Shown piece after piece: positions 42,971-52,014 of a stretch of 64,000 nt of DNA. The DNA comes from Terrisporobacter sp. (GTDB lineage Bacteria; Bacillota_A; Clostridia; Peptostreptococcales; Peptostreptococcaceae), in the NCBI GenBank assembly GCA_029851945.1, contig JARKUZ010000062.1:55075-119074 (forward strand), read 5' to 3'. Position 1 is the stretch's first letter. Every line of letters begins with the position of its first letter. A program made the position numbers and the translations under genes. Below the pieces are notes generated by a model. It saw only the letters and a list, made by a program, of their open reading frames with translations, was not told the origin of the DNA and did no database searches.

Positions 42971-44218
42971 TTATTTATTAAAAATATTTTTTAAAGCTAA
43001 AATTCTTTGCATCTCATTAAAAACTATCATATAACCTTCATCAACACCCATGCCAGGTTTTGCTAATATTTGATCAGGTTTAGTCGCCATAGCAATATGA
43101 GCACAAATTTGTGCAGAACGATCTGTTTCATTACAAGTTCCACCTTGATAAGCGCCTATGTTTTTATTTTTACAATATAGCACTGCTTCTACAATATTAT
43201 TTATACCACCTAAATCAGGTGTTTTTATTTGTACCATATGACCAGCTTTATTATCTGCAAAATATTTTATATCTTCTAAAGTATTACACCACTCATCTGC
43301 CACTATCTCAACGTTTATACCTTTATCATCTATTAATTTAGTTATTTCTTTCAAAGCTAACATTTGTTTTTCTCTATCTTCCATATCAACAGGACCTTCG
43401 ATTCTAAGTTTGAAAGGTGATGCTACTTTTTCTAATTCACCTAGATATTTTACTATACCTTCATAGTTATCATTTCCAAAAATAGTTCCTAAAGTTCCAT
43501 AAACATCTATATGGATTACAGGAGAGTAATTATCATTATTTCTTATTTTTATAATTCTATTTCTAAGCCATTCAACATAATTTTTTAGTATTTCTCCATC
43601 ATATCCTAGCTTTTCTGGCACATTATTTATTAAACCATGAGGCATTACTTGTGCTTTCTTTATAATCATTTTATCTGCATTCTCATAACGAGAATCTCCT
43701 GATTGTGTAAATATTGGAATGATTTCATCTGAAACATTAGTAGAATACTCTTTTGCTATAACATCACACATTAGAATATGATTTGATTTTGCAACTGCAT
43801 CTAGTATAGCTTGTGTAACTCCATAACGAATAGCTGTATGAAGTTTTTTATTATTTACTCTAATATCTTCTATTAACTCACATATATGTTTAAAACTATC
43901 AGCCTCTTTACCTATTAATACAGGCTTTACATATTTATATATAATAGGAATAAAATCATCAGCTAAAAATAATGGATCACGTCCTCCTGCTCCACTGTAT
44001 TGCACCGCGGCACAATCCCCAAAAGCAATCTGCTTATCTTCCAAAATAATCATAACTGAGATTGATTCTCCAGATTGTCTTACACTCGTAAAACCTTCTG
44101 TAACTGGTTCTCCTATATAAGTAGTACCATCACTCACCGCACCTTTTTTTATAGCTCGCTGATCATCAAAATAAAATCCTGTACGACCTGACGAACAAAC
44201 AATATCAACTATTTTCAT
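42971..44218 (-). CDS. mal: Methylaspartate ammonia-lyase
   Basis: A 415-residue enolase-superfamily enzyme that converts L-threo-3-methylaspartate to mesaconate and ammonia. It has the catalytic Lys in MVQIKTPDLGGINN (about 330), the catalytic His in MPHGLINNV (about 195), and metal-binding Asp/Glu in VIHIDVYGTLG, RIEGPVDM and EIVADEWCN. It is the second step after glutamate mutase and lies directly downstream of glmE. Confidence 0.95.
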   Translation of the reverse strand: MKIVDIVCSSGRTGFYFDDQRAIKKGAVSDGTTYIGEPVTEGFTSVRQSGESISVMIILEDKQIAFGDCAAVQYSGAGGRDPLFLADDFIPIIYKYVKPVLIGKEADSFKHICELIEDIRVNNKKLHTAIRYGVTQAILDAVAKSNHILMCDVIAKEYSTNVSDEIIPIFTQSGDSRYENADKMIIKKAQVMPHGLINNVPEKLGYDGEILKNYVEWLRNRIIKIRNNDNYSPVIHIDVYGTLGTIFGNDNYEGIVKYLGELEKVASPFKLRIEGPVDMEDREKQMLALKEITKLIDDKGINVEIVADEWCNTLEDIKYFADNKAGHMVQIKTPDLGGINNIVEAVLYCKNKNIGAYQGGTCNETDRSAQICAHIAMATKPDQILAKPGMGVDEGYMIVFNEMQRILALKNIFNK

Positions 44219-44248
44219 AATAAAGCCCCCTATATTTATTATTTAAAT

Positions 44249-45703
44249 TTATCTTCTTGGACGACCAATAAGTGTTCCTTTGCTTATTGCATAAACATCA
44301 TCTATAACCATTTGGAAGCATTTTTCTCTTTTTTCATACTTAGCACGTTCTTCTATTTTACTTTTATTAAAATCTAAAAGTTCTTTACTAAATGGAAGAT
44401 TTCCAGGATTTAGAATACGAATTGCACCATCGTTATCACGAGCTGGTAGTATTTTACCCTGCGTATGAATTGAAGGAGCAAATGGAATGTCAATTATACC
44501 TGATTTAAAAGCACGAATACTACCAATTGCTATATCTCCATCACCTACTTCAAAACATTTATCTATTATGGCACGAGTTTCTGCTGCTATTATCGATTTT
44601 TCATATTCAATTTCTTTTGTGTTTAACTCCTGATCTTTTAACATAGATAAAACTTGTTTTGTTGCTTTCAAACCTTGAGCATTCGCTTCCATTGTAGGTA
44701 CACCTATAGCTTCATGAGGTGTTTTTACTATTACTTTTGTAGCTTTTGATAATGCAGCAACTACACTTCCCCAAGAGATAACACCAAATGCTTTAGCTTC
44801 ATCTTGTGGAAAACTTCCCATCCATTGGTGTAATACAGTAGTTACAAATACATCATCATGATTATTTTTAATTAAATATTCATTTGTAAGTTCATCTAAT
44901 ACACGGATAGCAGCCACATCTTGAACTAAATTTCCACATTGGCCATATCCCACAGAAATATTTTTAACACCTTGTTTAGCAGCAAGTAAACTTTCTATTA
45001 TAGCTACAGCATGAGAAATGCAAGGAGGTACTAAAGTACCTGTTAATGGACCATATGGTTCACGATTTATACTTATTCCTTCTTGTTCATAAATTCCTGT
45101 TAATCTATCAACATACTGCCAGTCCCTAATAGTTTTTTCCAAGCTTACATTTTTAGCATAAGGTATATTATATGAAATTCCCCCTCCTTCGAAACTAGTG
45201 AATCCTCCTGCATAAGTTATCTCACCTAAAAGCCTAGCATCAGGAGTACCGTGTCTAACTTGAATGGGTGTGTCTAAAGATTTTATTAGTCTTCTACAAC
45301 TTTCAACACCATGATTTACAGCTGGAAATCCATTTAGCATAGATTTATTACTTTTAATAGATTCTATTATCCCTTTTTGAGCATCATCATAACAATTTTG
45401 TCTAGTATAACTATCAATAGTTGTTGGGAGTAAATCTGCTTCTCCAATATTTTGTAAATAAGTTAACAGCTTTATTTGATCATCGACTAAAGCTACTCCA
45501 GCTCTTGGTTGAATTAAGGTAACTCTATTATTTTTAGCTTCTATTAATTTTTTTGAGAATATTTTTTTACTTGGAAGAGATTTGTGAAAAGCTATACCAT
45601 CTTCTAGGCTTACTTCTTTTCCTGTAGGCCACTGATTTAAGACATCTTTTCTTATTTGAAAGAATTCATCTCTTGAAATTTTTTCATTTTTAATTTCCAT
45701 CAT
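44249..45703 (-). CDS. glmE: Methylaspartate mutase (glutamate mutase) E subunit
   Basis: A 484-residue catalytic subunit of adenosylcobalamin-dependent glutamate mutase, a TIM-barrel that rearranges L-glutamate to 3-methylaspartate. [58 protein letters not shown] and [20 protein letters not shown] are family landmarks. It works with the B12-binding GlmS. The start overlaps the glmL end by 14 bases. Confidence 0.96.
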   Translation of the reverse strand: MMEIKNEKISRDEFFQIRKDVLNQWPTGKEVSLEDGIAFHKSLPSKKIFSKKLIEAKNNRVTLIQPRAGVALVDDQIKLLTYLQNIGEADLLPTTIDSYTRQNCYDDAQKGIIESIKSNKSMLNGFPAVNHGVESCRRLIKSLDTPIQVRHGTPDARLLGEITYAGGFTSFEGGGISYNIPYAKNVSLEKTIRDWQYVDRLTGIYEQEGISINREPYGPLTGTLVPPCISHAVAIIESLLAAKQGVKNISVGYGQCGNLVQDVAAIRVLDELTNEYLIKNNHDDVFVTTVLHQWMGSFPQDEAKAFGVISWGSVVAALSKATKVIVKTPHEAIGVPTMEANAQGLKATKQVLSMLKDQELNTKEIEYEKSIIAAETRAIIDKCFEVGDGDIAIGSIRAFKSGIIDIPFAPSIHTQGKILPARDNDGAIRILNPGNLPFSKELLDFNKSKIEERAKYEKREKCFQMVIDDVYAISKGTLIGRPRR

Positions 45704-47075
45704 ACTTCAACTCCTCTTTCATAATTCGAATTGCTGTTTTAGGGTAATGTTCGGATAAAAGTCCCATGGCTGAAAGTATATATTTTCTGTCTATTAAAAT
45801 ATCTGCTTTTTTAGGTCTTAAAGAATCTGGTTTTTCTTCATTATAAAGGGCGTGATTCACAATATCATAAGCTTTATCAATATGAATTATAGACCCTCCT
45901 GTCACAACTATCTTATTGACATTACTTAAATTTTTTCCGCTTTGGACATATGCAATACCACTTGTAGTATATGCTTTTTCCATTTTACCTGAATGTCTTA
46001 TTGTAGCAATTTCTATTGCAAGGCTAGCAAGAGCTTTATCCATATTTATTAAATCTTTATTATTTAATGGAATAGTGCCTGGGTTATTATATAAGTTATT
46101 TATTATTTTTTCACATTTGCCTATAGGCAAATTAGATAGTTTAGATATTTTTTCAATACCTACCTCTTCTAAAATTCCATATACACTATATCTCATTCCA
46201 ATATCGCCCTCTACCGTTCTTTTTATATAAGGTTCTTTTATTCCCTTATATATAATATTAGCTTCATCGGGATAACCATTAGCTATAGAATAAATATCCG
46301 TAGTAGCGCCACCTATATCTATAGCTAATAATTCTCCAATACCGTTTTCATCTTCATGACCTTTAGTTAATAATTCCATAGCTTTCATCATTGCACTAGG
46401 TGTTGGCATAAGTATACCAGAAATAATGCTACTAGTTTTAGTTATGCCCTTGGCATTTATTATTTGTTTTAAGAAAATATCTCTAATTTTCTTTTGTGCA
46501 GGTTCTATATTTAAATCTCCATATTTAGGCATAACATTATCTACTATATAATTTTCCTTATTTTCTAAAAATTCACTACATTTTTTTGATACTGTTCTAT
46601 TTCCTGCAATTATAATAGGAAAATTAGATTTGCAAGTAGATAACATCTTAGCATTATGAAGTATATATTTTTGATTACCACCATCTGTTCCACCTGCCAA
46701 TAAAAATATCTCTGGATTTATTTCATCTATTTCTTTAATGTCTTCTTCTGTTAATTCGTATGAATAAACTTTTAATACTTTTGCTCCTGCTCCTAAACTA
46801 GCTTGCTTAGCTGCTTCTGCAGTTACTGAAGATACTAAGCCACAAGACATCATTCTAAGCCCTCCTGCTGCTGAAGAACAAGCATACGTTTCATCAAACT
46901 CTAATTTACCACACTTATTTTCTAAAATTGATTTTGCATTATTTAAACCTTCATTAATATCAGTATTTACAGTTGTATAACTAGAAGCAGTTCCTATTAT
47001 TTTTTCTTTTTCAATATCAACAGCAGTTATTTTAGTGTAAGTACTTCCAAAATCAATCAACAAAACTTTTTTCAT
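45690..47075 (-). CDS. glmL: Methylaspartate mutase accessory protein GlmL
   Basis: A 461-residue ASKHA-fold ATPase: phosphate-1 motif [11 protein letters not shown] near the N-terminus, [10 protein letters not shown], and phosphate-2 motif [15 protein letters not shown]. GlmL (MutL) is found between the S and E genes of glutamate mutase and is thought to help reactivate or assemble the enzyme. ATG at 47075 is preferred; it overlaps the end of glmS and is preceded by a GGTGA-type site. The C-terminus overlaps glmE. Confidence 0.93.
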   Translation of the reverse strand: MKKVLLIDFGSTYTKITAVDIEKEKIIGTASSYTTVNTDINEGLNNAKSILENKCGKLEFDETYACSSAAGGLRMMSCGLVSSVTAEAAKQASLGAGAKVLKVYSYELTEEDIKEIDEINPEIFLLAGGTDGGNQKYILHNAKMLSTCKSNFPIIIAGNRTVSKKCSEFLENKENYIVDNVMPKYGDLNIEPAQKKIRDIFLKQIINAKGITKTSSIISGILMPTPSAMMKAMELLTKGHEDENGIGELLAIDIGGATTDIYSIANGYPDEANIIYKGIKEPYIKRTVEGDIGMRYSVYGILEEVGIEKISKLSNLPIGKCEKIINNLYNNPGTIPLNNKDLINMDKALASLAIEIATIRHSGKMEKAYTTSGIAYVQSGKNLSNVNKIVVTGGSIIHIDKAYDIVNHALYNEEKPDSLRPKKADILIDRKYILSAMGLLSEHYPKTAIRIMKEELKYDGN

Positions 47076-47493
47076 AATCTTCACCAATTCCTAAATCTAA
47101 TTTTAGAAAATCTATAGTAGTTTGTGGTTCTGTACCTGGTGGAAATACCCTATCAAACCCCATATCTTTAAATCGTTTTTCTACTTCTTCAAAAGGTTGT
47201 TTACCTACTACAATATTACCTCCAACATATAATAAAATATTATCAATACCAGCTTCTATACATCTTTCTCTAAGACCTCTACAGTCTATTTCTCCATGTC
47301 CATATAAAGAAGATACTAAAATTGCATCTGCATTAGATTCTATTGCTGCATTTATATATTCTTCTTGAGAAACCATTACTCCTAAATTTATCACCTCAAA
47401 TCCTGCTTCAGTAAAAAAATGATATAAAATCTTATTACCAATGGCATGTACATCAGCACCTATAACTCCTAATACTAAAGTTTTTCTTTCCAC
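47053..47493 (-). CDS. glmS: Methylaspartate mutase sigma (B12-binding) subunit
   Basis: A 146-residue Rossmann-like cobalamin-binding protein. The B12 lower-ligand motif D-x-H-x-x-G is [12 protein letters not shown] at residues 13-24, and the nucleotide-tail region is [13 protein letters not shown] and [10 protein letters not shown]. It begins with GTG after GGAAGGGGG. With GlmE it forms glutamate mutase; the cofactor is adenosylcobalamin. It should not be confused with glucosamine synthase, which shares the symbol. Confidence 0.96.
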   Translation of the reverse strand: MERKTLVLGVIGADVHAIGNKILYHFFTEAGFEVINLGVMVSQEEYINAAIESNADAILVSSLYGHGEIDCRGLRERCIEAGIDNILLYVGGNIVVGKQPFEEVEKRFKDMGFDRVFPPGTEPQTTIDFLKLDLGIGEDYEKSFVD

Positions 47494-47555
47494 GTATTTT
47501 TCCCCCTTCCTTTTATTTCAAAATAGTTAATATATTATTTAATGAAAATACATAT

Positions 47556-48476
47556 TTAAATTAACATTTTATTTAAATCTTTATCATTCTCATCAAATCT
47601 ATCTCCTACTAATCCTACTATCATGTAAATTTTTTTAGATGAATCATAATACAATTTTGGAAGAAGTCTAAAATTTTCGATTTTAGAAGTGCTATCAACA
47701 TGAATTCGTGGTCCACTACATGGATGAATATATTCACCTATTTTTACATGCTTTTCATCATAATATTGAATTGGAATGTCCATTTTAATTAACTGGTTAA
47801 CTTTTTCTTCTAATTCTTTTATATCTATATCTGGTTTAGAATGAAATATTATTAAAAATCCATTTAGAACATCTCCATGATCACAATTAAAATTAATACT
47901 CTCTGGCAGAAAATGTTCCACTAAGTCTTCTGCTGAATGAGCCATTTTTCTTATTCTTATTGAATGAAAAACTCTTTTAGCTATATCATCAGGTTCTGGT
48001 CCAAAAATAGTAGGCCTTGTTACTACAATTTCTCCACCTAAACCTATAAGTAAATCTGCATTTTTATTCATTAATGGATAAATAAGCTCGAAGTGTTCAA
48101 CTATTACCCTACGATTATTTTCAATTGCTTTATTAATAGCATCTACTAATTCATACATTTGATAAAAAGCCGATTCAAATCTAATATCAATATGATAAGT
48201 ATGTGGAGCAAAGAAACCTCCTTCATTTAAATTCATAAGTGGTAGAGGTCTTACATTTAAACCTTCATCATCATTAGTCAACTCTAACCCTGGAAACATT
48301 CCTCTTATAAGCATACTCTTTCCTGAGCCCGGTTCTCCAATTACTCCTATTAATTTATCTGTTGGAGTTAAATATTGTTGAGCTATTTTTATTCCTATTT
48401 CATACATTCTAACTCTTCCCCTTGGTGCGAAAAAAACACTATAGAAATGATTTCTTGGTACATATTCAAGTCCCAT
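47556..48476 (-). CDS. P-loop protein of glutamate mutase clusters
   Basis: A 306-residue protein. Walker A GVIGEPGSGKSMLIRG spans about residues 44-59, followed by HIDIRFESAFYQM and RVIVEHFELIYPL. The C-terminal part has Cys/His groups (NCDHGDVLN; GEYIHPCSGPRIHVDS), which resemble the second additional domain of alanyl-tRNA synthetase-like proteins. Genes of this kind occur with glutamate mutase in Clostridia. Metal or cofactor handling is plausible. It is the first gene of the operon, with AAAGGAGG before the ATG. Confidence 0.65.
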   Translation of the reverse strand: MGLEYVPRNHFYSVFFAPRGRVRMYEIGIKIAQQYLTPTDKLIGVIGEPGSGKSMLIRGMFPGLELTNDDEGLNVRPLPLMNLNEGGFFAPHTYHIDIRFESAFYQMYELVDAINKAIENNRRVIVEHFELIYPLMNKNADLLIGLGGEIVVTRPTIFGPEPDDIAKRVFHSIRIRKMAHSAEDLVEHFLPESINFNCDHGDVLNGFLIIFHSKPDIDIKELEEKVNQLIKMDIPIQYYDEKHVKIGEYIHPCSGPRIHVDSTSKIENFRLLPKLYYDSSKKIYMIVGLVGDRFDENDKDLNKMLI

Positions 48477-48863
48477 TTATTACCTCCTTTATTATAATTT
48501 TTCTTTTGTTTAAAATTTATAGTTTAATATATTATTATATTTTTATATAAATCTATAATTTAATGTTAATTTTTTATTTATGCAAGTTTTCTTTCATTAC
48601 AAAGTAATTATATGAAGCCACAAATTACAATATTACTAGTTCTAAATTTTAATTATATTTGTGTTTTTTGATATTAAAGATTTATAATTAAGATGAAAAG
48701 TTGATAGAATTTTATGTTAAATTTCAAAGTATTAATATGATATCTTATATTGATTGTAATTTATTATTTTACCTACTAGGAATTATATATTTATACATTT
48801 TAATTCAATAAAAAAATCTAGGTTAATAAACCTAGATTTTTTTATTTATTTTAATTTAATTTA
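48477..48863. other. Intergenic, 387 bp
   Basis: A very AT-rich spacer holding the promoter side of the glutamate-mutase operon and, at 48809-48845, a terminator. No cobalamin riboswitch landmark (such as a B12 box) was seen. Confidence 0.5.
48809..48845 (-). terminator. Terminator between transporter and mutase operon
   Basis: AAAATCTAGGTT/AACCTAGATTTT stem with a 4-base loop and flanking T run, just after the YjiH-like gene on the minus strand. Confidence 0.8.
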
Positions 48864-50027
48864 TTAAAACATCATAAATATAAAATGTGCTGATATTCCT
48901 GCACAAAGACCCCCTATTGTATGTGAAAGTATTGCTTTTCCTGTTAATGGTCTTGCATCTAAAGCATCCATCATACCTACATGAGTGCTTAAATATCCAC
49001 TCCAGCACATACCCATTGCTGTAAATACTGCTATATCATTTGGAGTTATAACTCCATCAGTTATAAACTGAGGTACTAAACTCATAGCTGCTCCAACAGC
49101 ACCTAAAGATGTTATAGGGAATGCTATGGCCTCTGGTGAAGTAAATCCAAATAATGGCTCTAATATGAAGCTTAATTTCTCACCTATTATCGGAAGAAGA
49201 CCTATACCTTCATATGCTGCTCCAGTATAAACTGCATTACCTGTTACTGGATCTGTAGATGGTCCAAAAGTTAAAAGCATTACAAGAGTACAAACTACCA
49301 GTACTCCTGGTATTATGGCAAGTCCAAGTTCAACACCTGTTTTACCACCTTCAAGCATTGCATCTAATACCCTTTGGAATAAGTTCCCATCCCTAATTTC
49401 TCTCATTTCTTCTATCTTATTAGAAACTTTTTCTTCTCCTTTTACAGGCTTATAATTGTAATACTTTTTAGTAAAATGCATCATTATTCTAACACTTATA
49501 ATACTTCCTATTATTGCCCCCACATTACCTATTAAAGCTGGCAATACATATTCGCTCCCTTGAGATATCATGAATGTTGTAACTATAAGACCCATACCAA
49601 AAGCTGTTCCTAAATTACAAAGAGGTGCCACTTGATAATTTTTAAAATATCTTGTAAATGATTTGTCCTTTGCAAATGCAATGATGGCAGGATTATCTGA
49701 CAAGTAAGTTGTAATAGCCCCAGCTATACTAGCTCCAGGCATACCATATAACGGCTTCATAAATCCTGCAAATATTTTATTTAATAGAGTTATTACGCCA
49801 AACTCAGATAAAAGCGCACTTACTGCGCCTGCTAAAACTGCTAAAGACATTATTAAAAAAACTGTATTTAACAATAAATCATGAGCTGTGCTCATAATTA
49901 CTTTGAACATAATTCCAGCACCCATAACACTAGAAATATATCCAAATCCACCTATTAATATTGCTAAAAATACAAATGTCTCTAAGCCAACAGCCTTAAC
50001 TTTCCTCTTACTACTCCCTGTATCCAT
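48864..50027 (-). CDS. YjiH-family membrane transporter-like protein
   Basis: A 387-residue polytopic membrane protein with about ten segments and nucleoside-recognition (Gate) features: AGFMKPLYGMPGASIAGAIT, LSDNPAIIAFAKDKS, PLCNLGTAFGMGLIVTTFMI, FTSPEAIAFPITSLGAVGAA and MGMCWSGYLSTHVGMMDAL. YjiH-type proteins lie beside amino-acid catabolic genes, so glutamate or histidine-derived uptake is plausible here. ATG at 50027 follows GGAGG. Its own terminator separates it from the mutase operon. Confidence 0.8.
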   Translation of the reverse strand: MDTGSSKRKVKAVGLETFVFLAILIGGFGYISSVMGAGIMFKVIMSTAHDLLLNTVFLIMSLAVLAGAVSALLSEFGVITLLNKIFAGFMKPLYGMPGASIAGAITTYLSDNPAIIAFAKDKSFTRYFKNYQVAPLCNLGTAFGMGLIVTTFMISQGSEYVLPALIGNVGAIIGSIISVRIMMHFTKKYYNYKPVKGEEKVSNKIEEMREIRDGNLFQRVLDAMLEGGKTGVELGLAIIPGVLVVCTLVMLLTFGPSTDPVTGNAVYTGAAYEGIGLLPIIGEKLSFILEPLFGFTSPEAIAFPITSLGAVGAAMSLVPQFITDGVITPNDIAVFTAMGMCWSGYLSTHVGMMDALDARPLTGKAILSHTIGGLCAGISAHFIFMMF

Positions 50028-50477
50028 AAAGTATCCTCCTATACTTTCCAATATTTGATATATATTTTAATCGTATTTTATCTATAAATCAAGTGTTTAT
50101 GTCTAAATATTTACTGTTTTAATAAAAACAATATATTTATCTCTAAATATTTACTATTTTTTCAAATAATTCATTTTTATCTGAACATTCACTATTATTT
50201 AAAATAATGTACATTAAAATTTTTTAAATTCTATTTTACTCATACCATTATAATTCTAAATATTCCTAATCAGATTAAATCTCTATAACTGTATAAAGTA
50301 TTATAATATTCTATACCAAATAAATTATATTTATTTTATCTAATTCTTTCTATTTAATTAGGAAAATCCCATATAGAAATTTTATAAATATCCCAAGTAT
50401 TTTATTTTATGTTCATCTATCCTTGTAGAGTCTATTAAAAAAGATAAGGCATACATGTCTTGTTAATATAACACACC
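50028..50477 (-). promoter_or_regulatory. Intergenic with imperfect direct repeats
   Basis: Upstream of the transporter, TCTAAATATTTACT occurs near 50101 and again near 50141, with a weaker TCTGAACATTCACT near 50180. The copies are about 40 bases apart and each is followed by a T-rich stretch. They may be regulator sites or simple AT-rich drift. No gene was seen. Confidence 0.3.
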
Positions 50478-50486
50478 TTATCTTTT
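50437..50486 (-). terminator. Terminator of 108-residue gene
   Basis: A 9-bp AAGATAAGG/CCTTATCTT stem with an unusually long loop of about 26 bases is followed by T on the minus strand. The hairpin overlaps the stop codon. Confidence 0.6.
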
Positions 50487-50804
50487 CATCCTTCTATTTT
50501 TTTGTGATTTATTAAATTCTTTTTGTACATTCTCCTTACTTTTATAAGTTCTATGAAAATCATCTACTAAGCTAGTAATTAAACTTTCATCCACATCCAC
50601 TTGGAAATTTTCATCTTCACAACGTCCACGGACAGCTGCTGCTAAAGAAAGCTGTTCACCAAGAGATACTAGAAACTCCGCAAAAATTTCTAATTCATCT
50701 GGATCTTGAAATTCTTGATTGATTATAGCAGCATAAATAGTAACCAAAGTCATATATTGATCTGCTAAACCTTTACAAGAACAGGCAAATTTTTTTCTAC
50801 CCAT
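50478..50804 (-). CDS. Hypothetical helical protein (108 aa)
   Basis: A 108-residue helical protein: an N-terminal FACSCKGLADQYMTLV with a Cys pair, a hydrophobic amphipathic middle (LEIFAEFLVSLGEQLSLAAA) and a basic tail (NKSQKNRRMKR). GGAGG precedes the ATG. No family is recognised. Confidence 0.6.
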   Translation of the reverse strand: MGRKKFACSCKGLADQYMTLVTIYAAIINQEFQDPDELEIFAEFLVSLGEQLSLAAAVRGRCEDENFQVDVDESLITSLVDDFHRTYKSKENVQKEFNKSQKNRRMKR

Positions 50805-50861
50805 TCATAGAACCTCCTTATATCTTATATTTATAATATTCATGTAATAATATTTTTATTA

Positions 50862-51506
50862 CTAGACAATAGGATAATACACATAGTTTTTATTAGTGAA
50901 CTTACCATATTTATCTCTATCACTATAAACTAATAAAACTTTTTGTGTATAATCCATAAATGCAGCTAGATAAATTAATCTTGTTATATTAGCCTTATCT
51001 ATAGTATTATCAAATAATATTTTTTGCTCATATTTTTTATCTCCTTCTGTATAAACTTATGAGTTTCATTTTTATTAATTAATAATGTAAAATATTCAAT
51101 ATATGTTTCTCCAAACAAATCATCACGTTCTTCATAAATGTATGTTTCAATATCTTCAAAACTTAAACCTAATAAAAAGGATAAAAATCTATGATGTATT
51201 TTATTTCATTCTATTTGATCCTGCATAGTTCTAGCACATGTATATCTATGATAGTTGCTATTTATATGTTTTTCATATAATATTTTTCAAAGTAAATATC
51301 ACCATCATGTTCAGAAAATGGTTATAATAGATTTTCTTTGTTTAATCCTATTCTATATTCATTATCATTTTCTCTACTAAATCTCTAGCCCTTTGATGTT
51401 TAGATTTAAGAAATTTTATTTTAACATTACATCGTTTTTCATTAAAAAAACTTCTGCTATAAACTTTAATTATGTTTAAATCTCTTTCAAGTTTATAAAA
51501 TCTCAT
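50862..51506 (-). pseudogene. Decayed gene, about 215 codons, stops and frameshifts
   Basis: A good start (GGAG, then MRFYKLERDLNIIKVYSRSF at 51506) opens a frame that stops after 52 codons. Coding-like stretches continue in other frames: EHDGDIYFEKYYMKN, LLGLSFEDIETYIYEERDDL, FTLLINKNETHKFIQKEI, and finally TRLIYLAAFMDYTQKVLLVY ending at TAG 50862. At least one frameshift and several stops are needed to join them. The parent protein is not recognised. Confidence 0.6.
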
Positions 51507-51587
51507 TGTCTAATCTCCTTCTGGTATATATACCATATACACTACCTATAAAATCTTTAGCTGTAATCTCATCTTTTTTATAATAAA

Positions 51588-51624
51588 TAAAAAAGAGAAG
51601 GTGTACTAACACCTTCTCTTCTTA
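51588..51624 (-). terminator. Terminator hairpin
   Basis: A perfect 11-bp stem (AGAGAAGGTGT/ACACCTTCTCT) with a 4-base loop is followed by a T run on the minus strand. It would stop read-through from the ABC-F gene into the pseudogene. Confidence 0.75.
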
Positions 51625-51911
51625 ATATTATTTTTGATTTTTAATCATTATTTTCTCCATTTATGTTTAAACAATAAAACTTCAAATTCCTATTTTATTA
51701 TTCTGTTTATTTAAAAATATTTTACTTAACTATATTGTACTATAATAATGACAATAATTGAATGTTTTGACTTATTTACTTATTCCTCCGATGTCATATT
51801 CCAATAAAAACTCTTTAATTGCATCCTATAATAACATTTTTAGCACTCCTTCATGCTTTATTATTTTCTAAATTCTATCTAACATATAACATAGAAAATA
51901 GAAAATAATAA

Positions 51912-51995
51912 AAAAGCACTCATTTCTATGTTATATATCATTTTTAAAAGTTAACATATAACTTTGAATGCTATATAACACAGGTTGAGTGCCTT
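51912..51995 (-). terminator. Long stacked hairpin after ABC-F gene
   Basis: Three stems stack in one imperfect hairpin: GCACTCA/TGAGTGC outside, a 12-bp CTATGTTATATA arm with one mismatch in the middle, and AAAGTTA/TAACTTT with a 5-base loop inside. A run of T follows on the minus strand. It may be an unusually long terminator or a stable 3' RNA. Confidence 0.55.
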
Positions 51996-52014
51996 TAAAG
52001 AGTTATCTTATAAA

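Larger units (their letters stand above)
51507..52014 (-). other. Intergenic, 508 bp, with two hairpins and a gene remnant
   Basis: This stretch holds a terminator at 51588-51624, a long stacked hairpin at 51915-51993, and near 51775-51830 a short minus-strand coding-like scrap (DAIKEFLLEYDIGGISK then stop) without a start. The rest is AT-rich and featureless. Confidence 0.4.

Noticed and set aside
48477..48860. Possible cobalamin riboswitch before the B12-dependent mutase operon
   Set aside because: Glutamate mutase needs B12, so a leader was looked for, but no B12-box-like or other cobalamin landmark was seen in the spacer.
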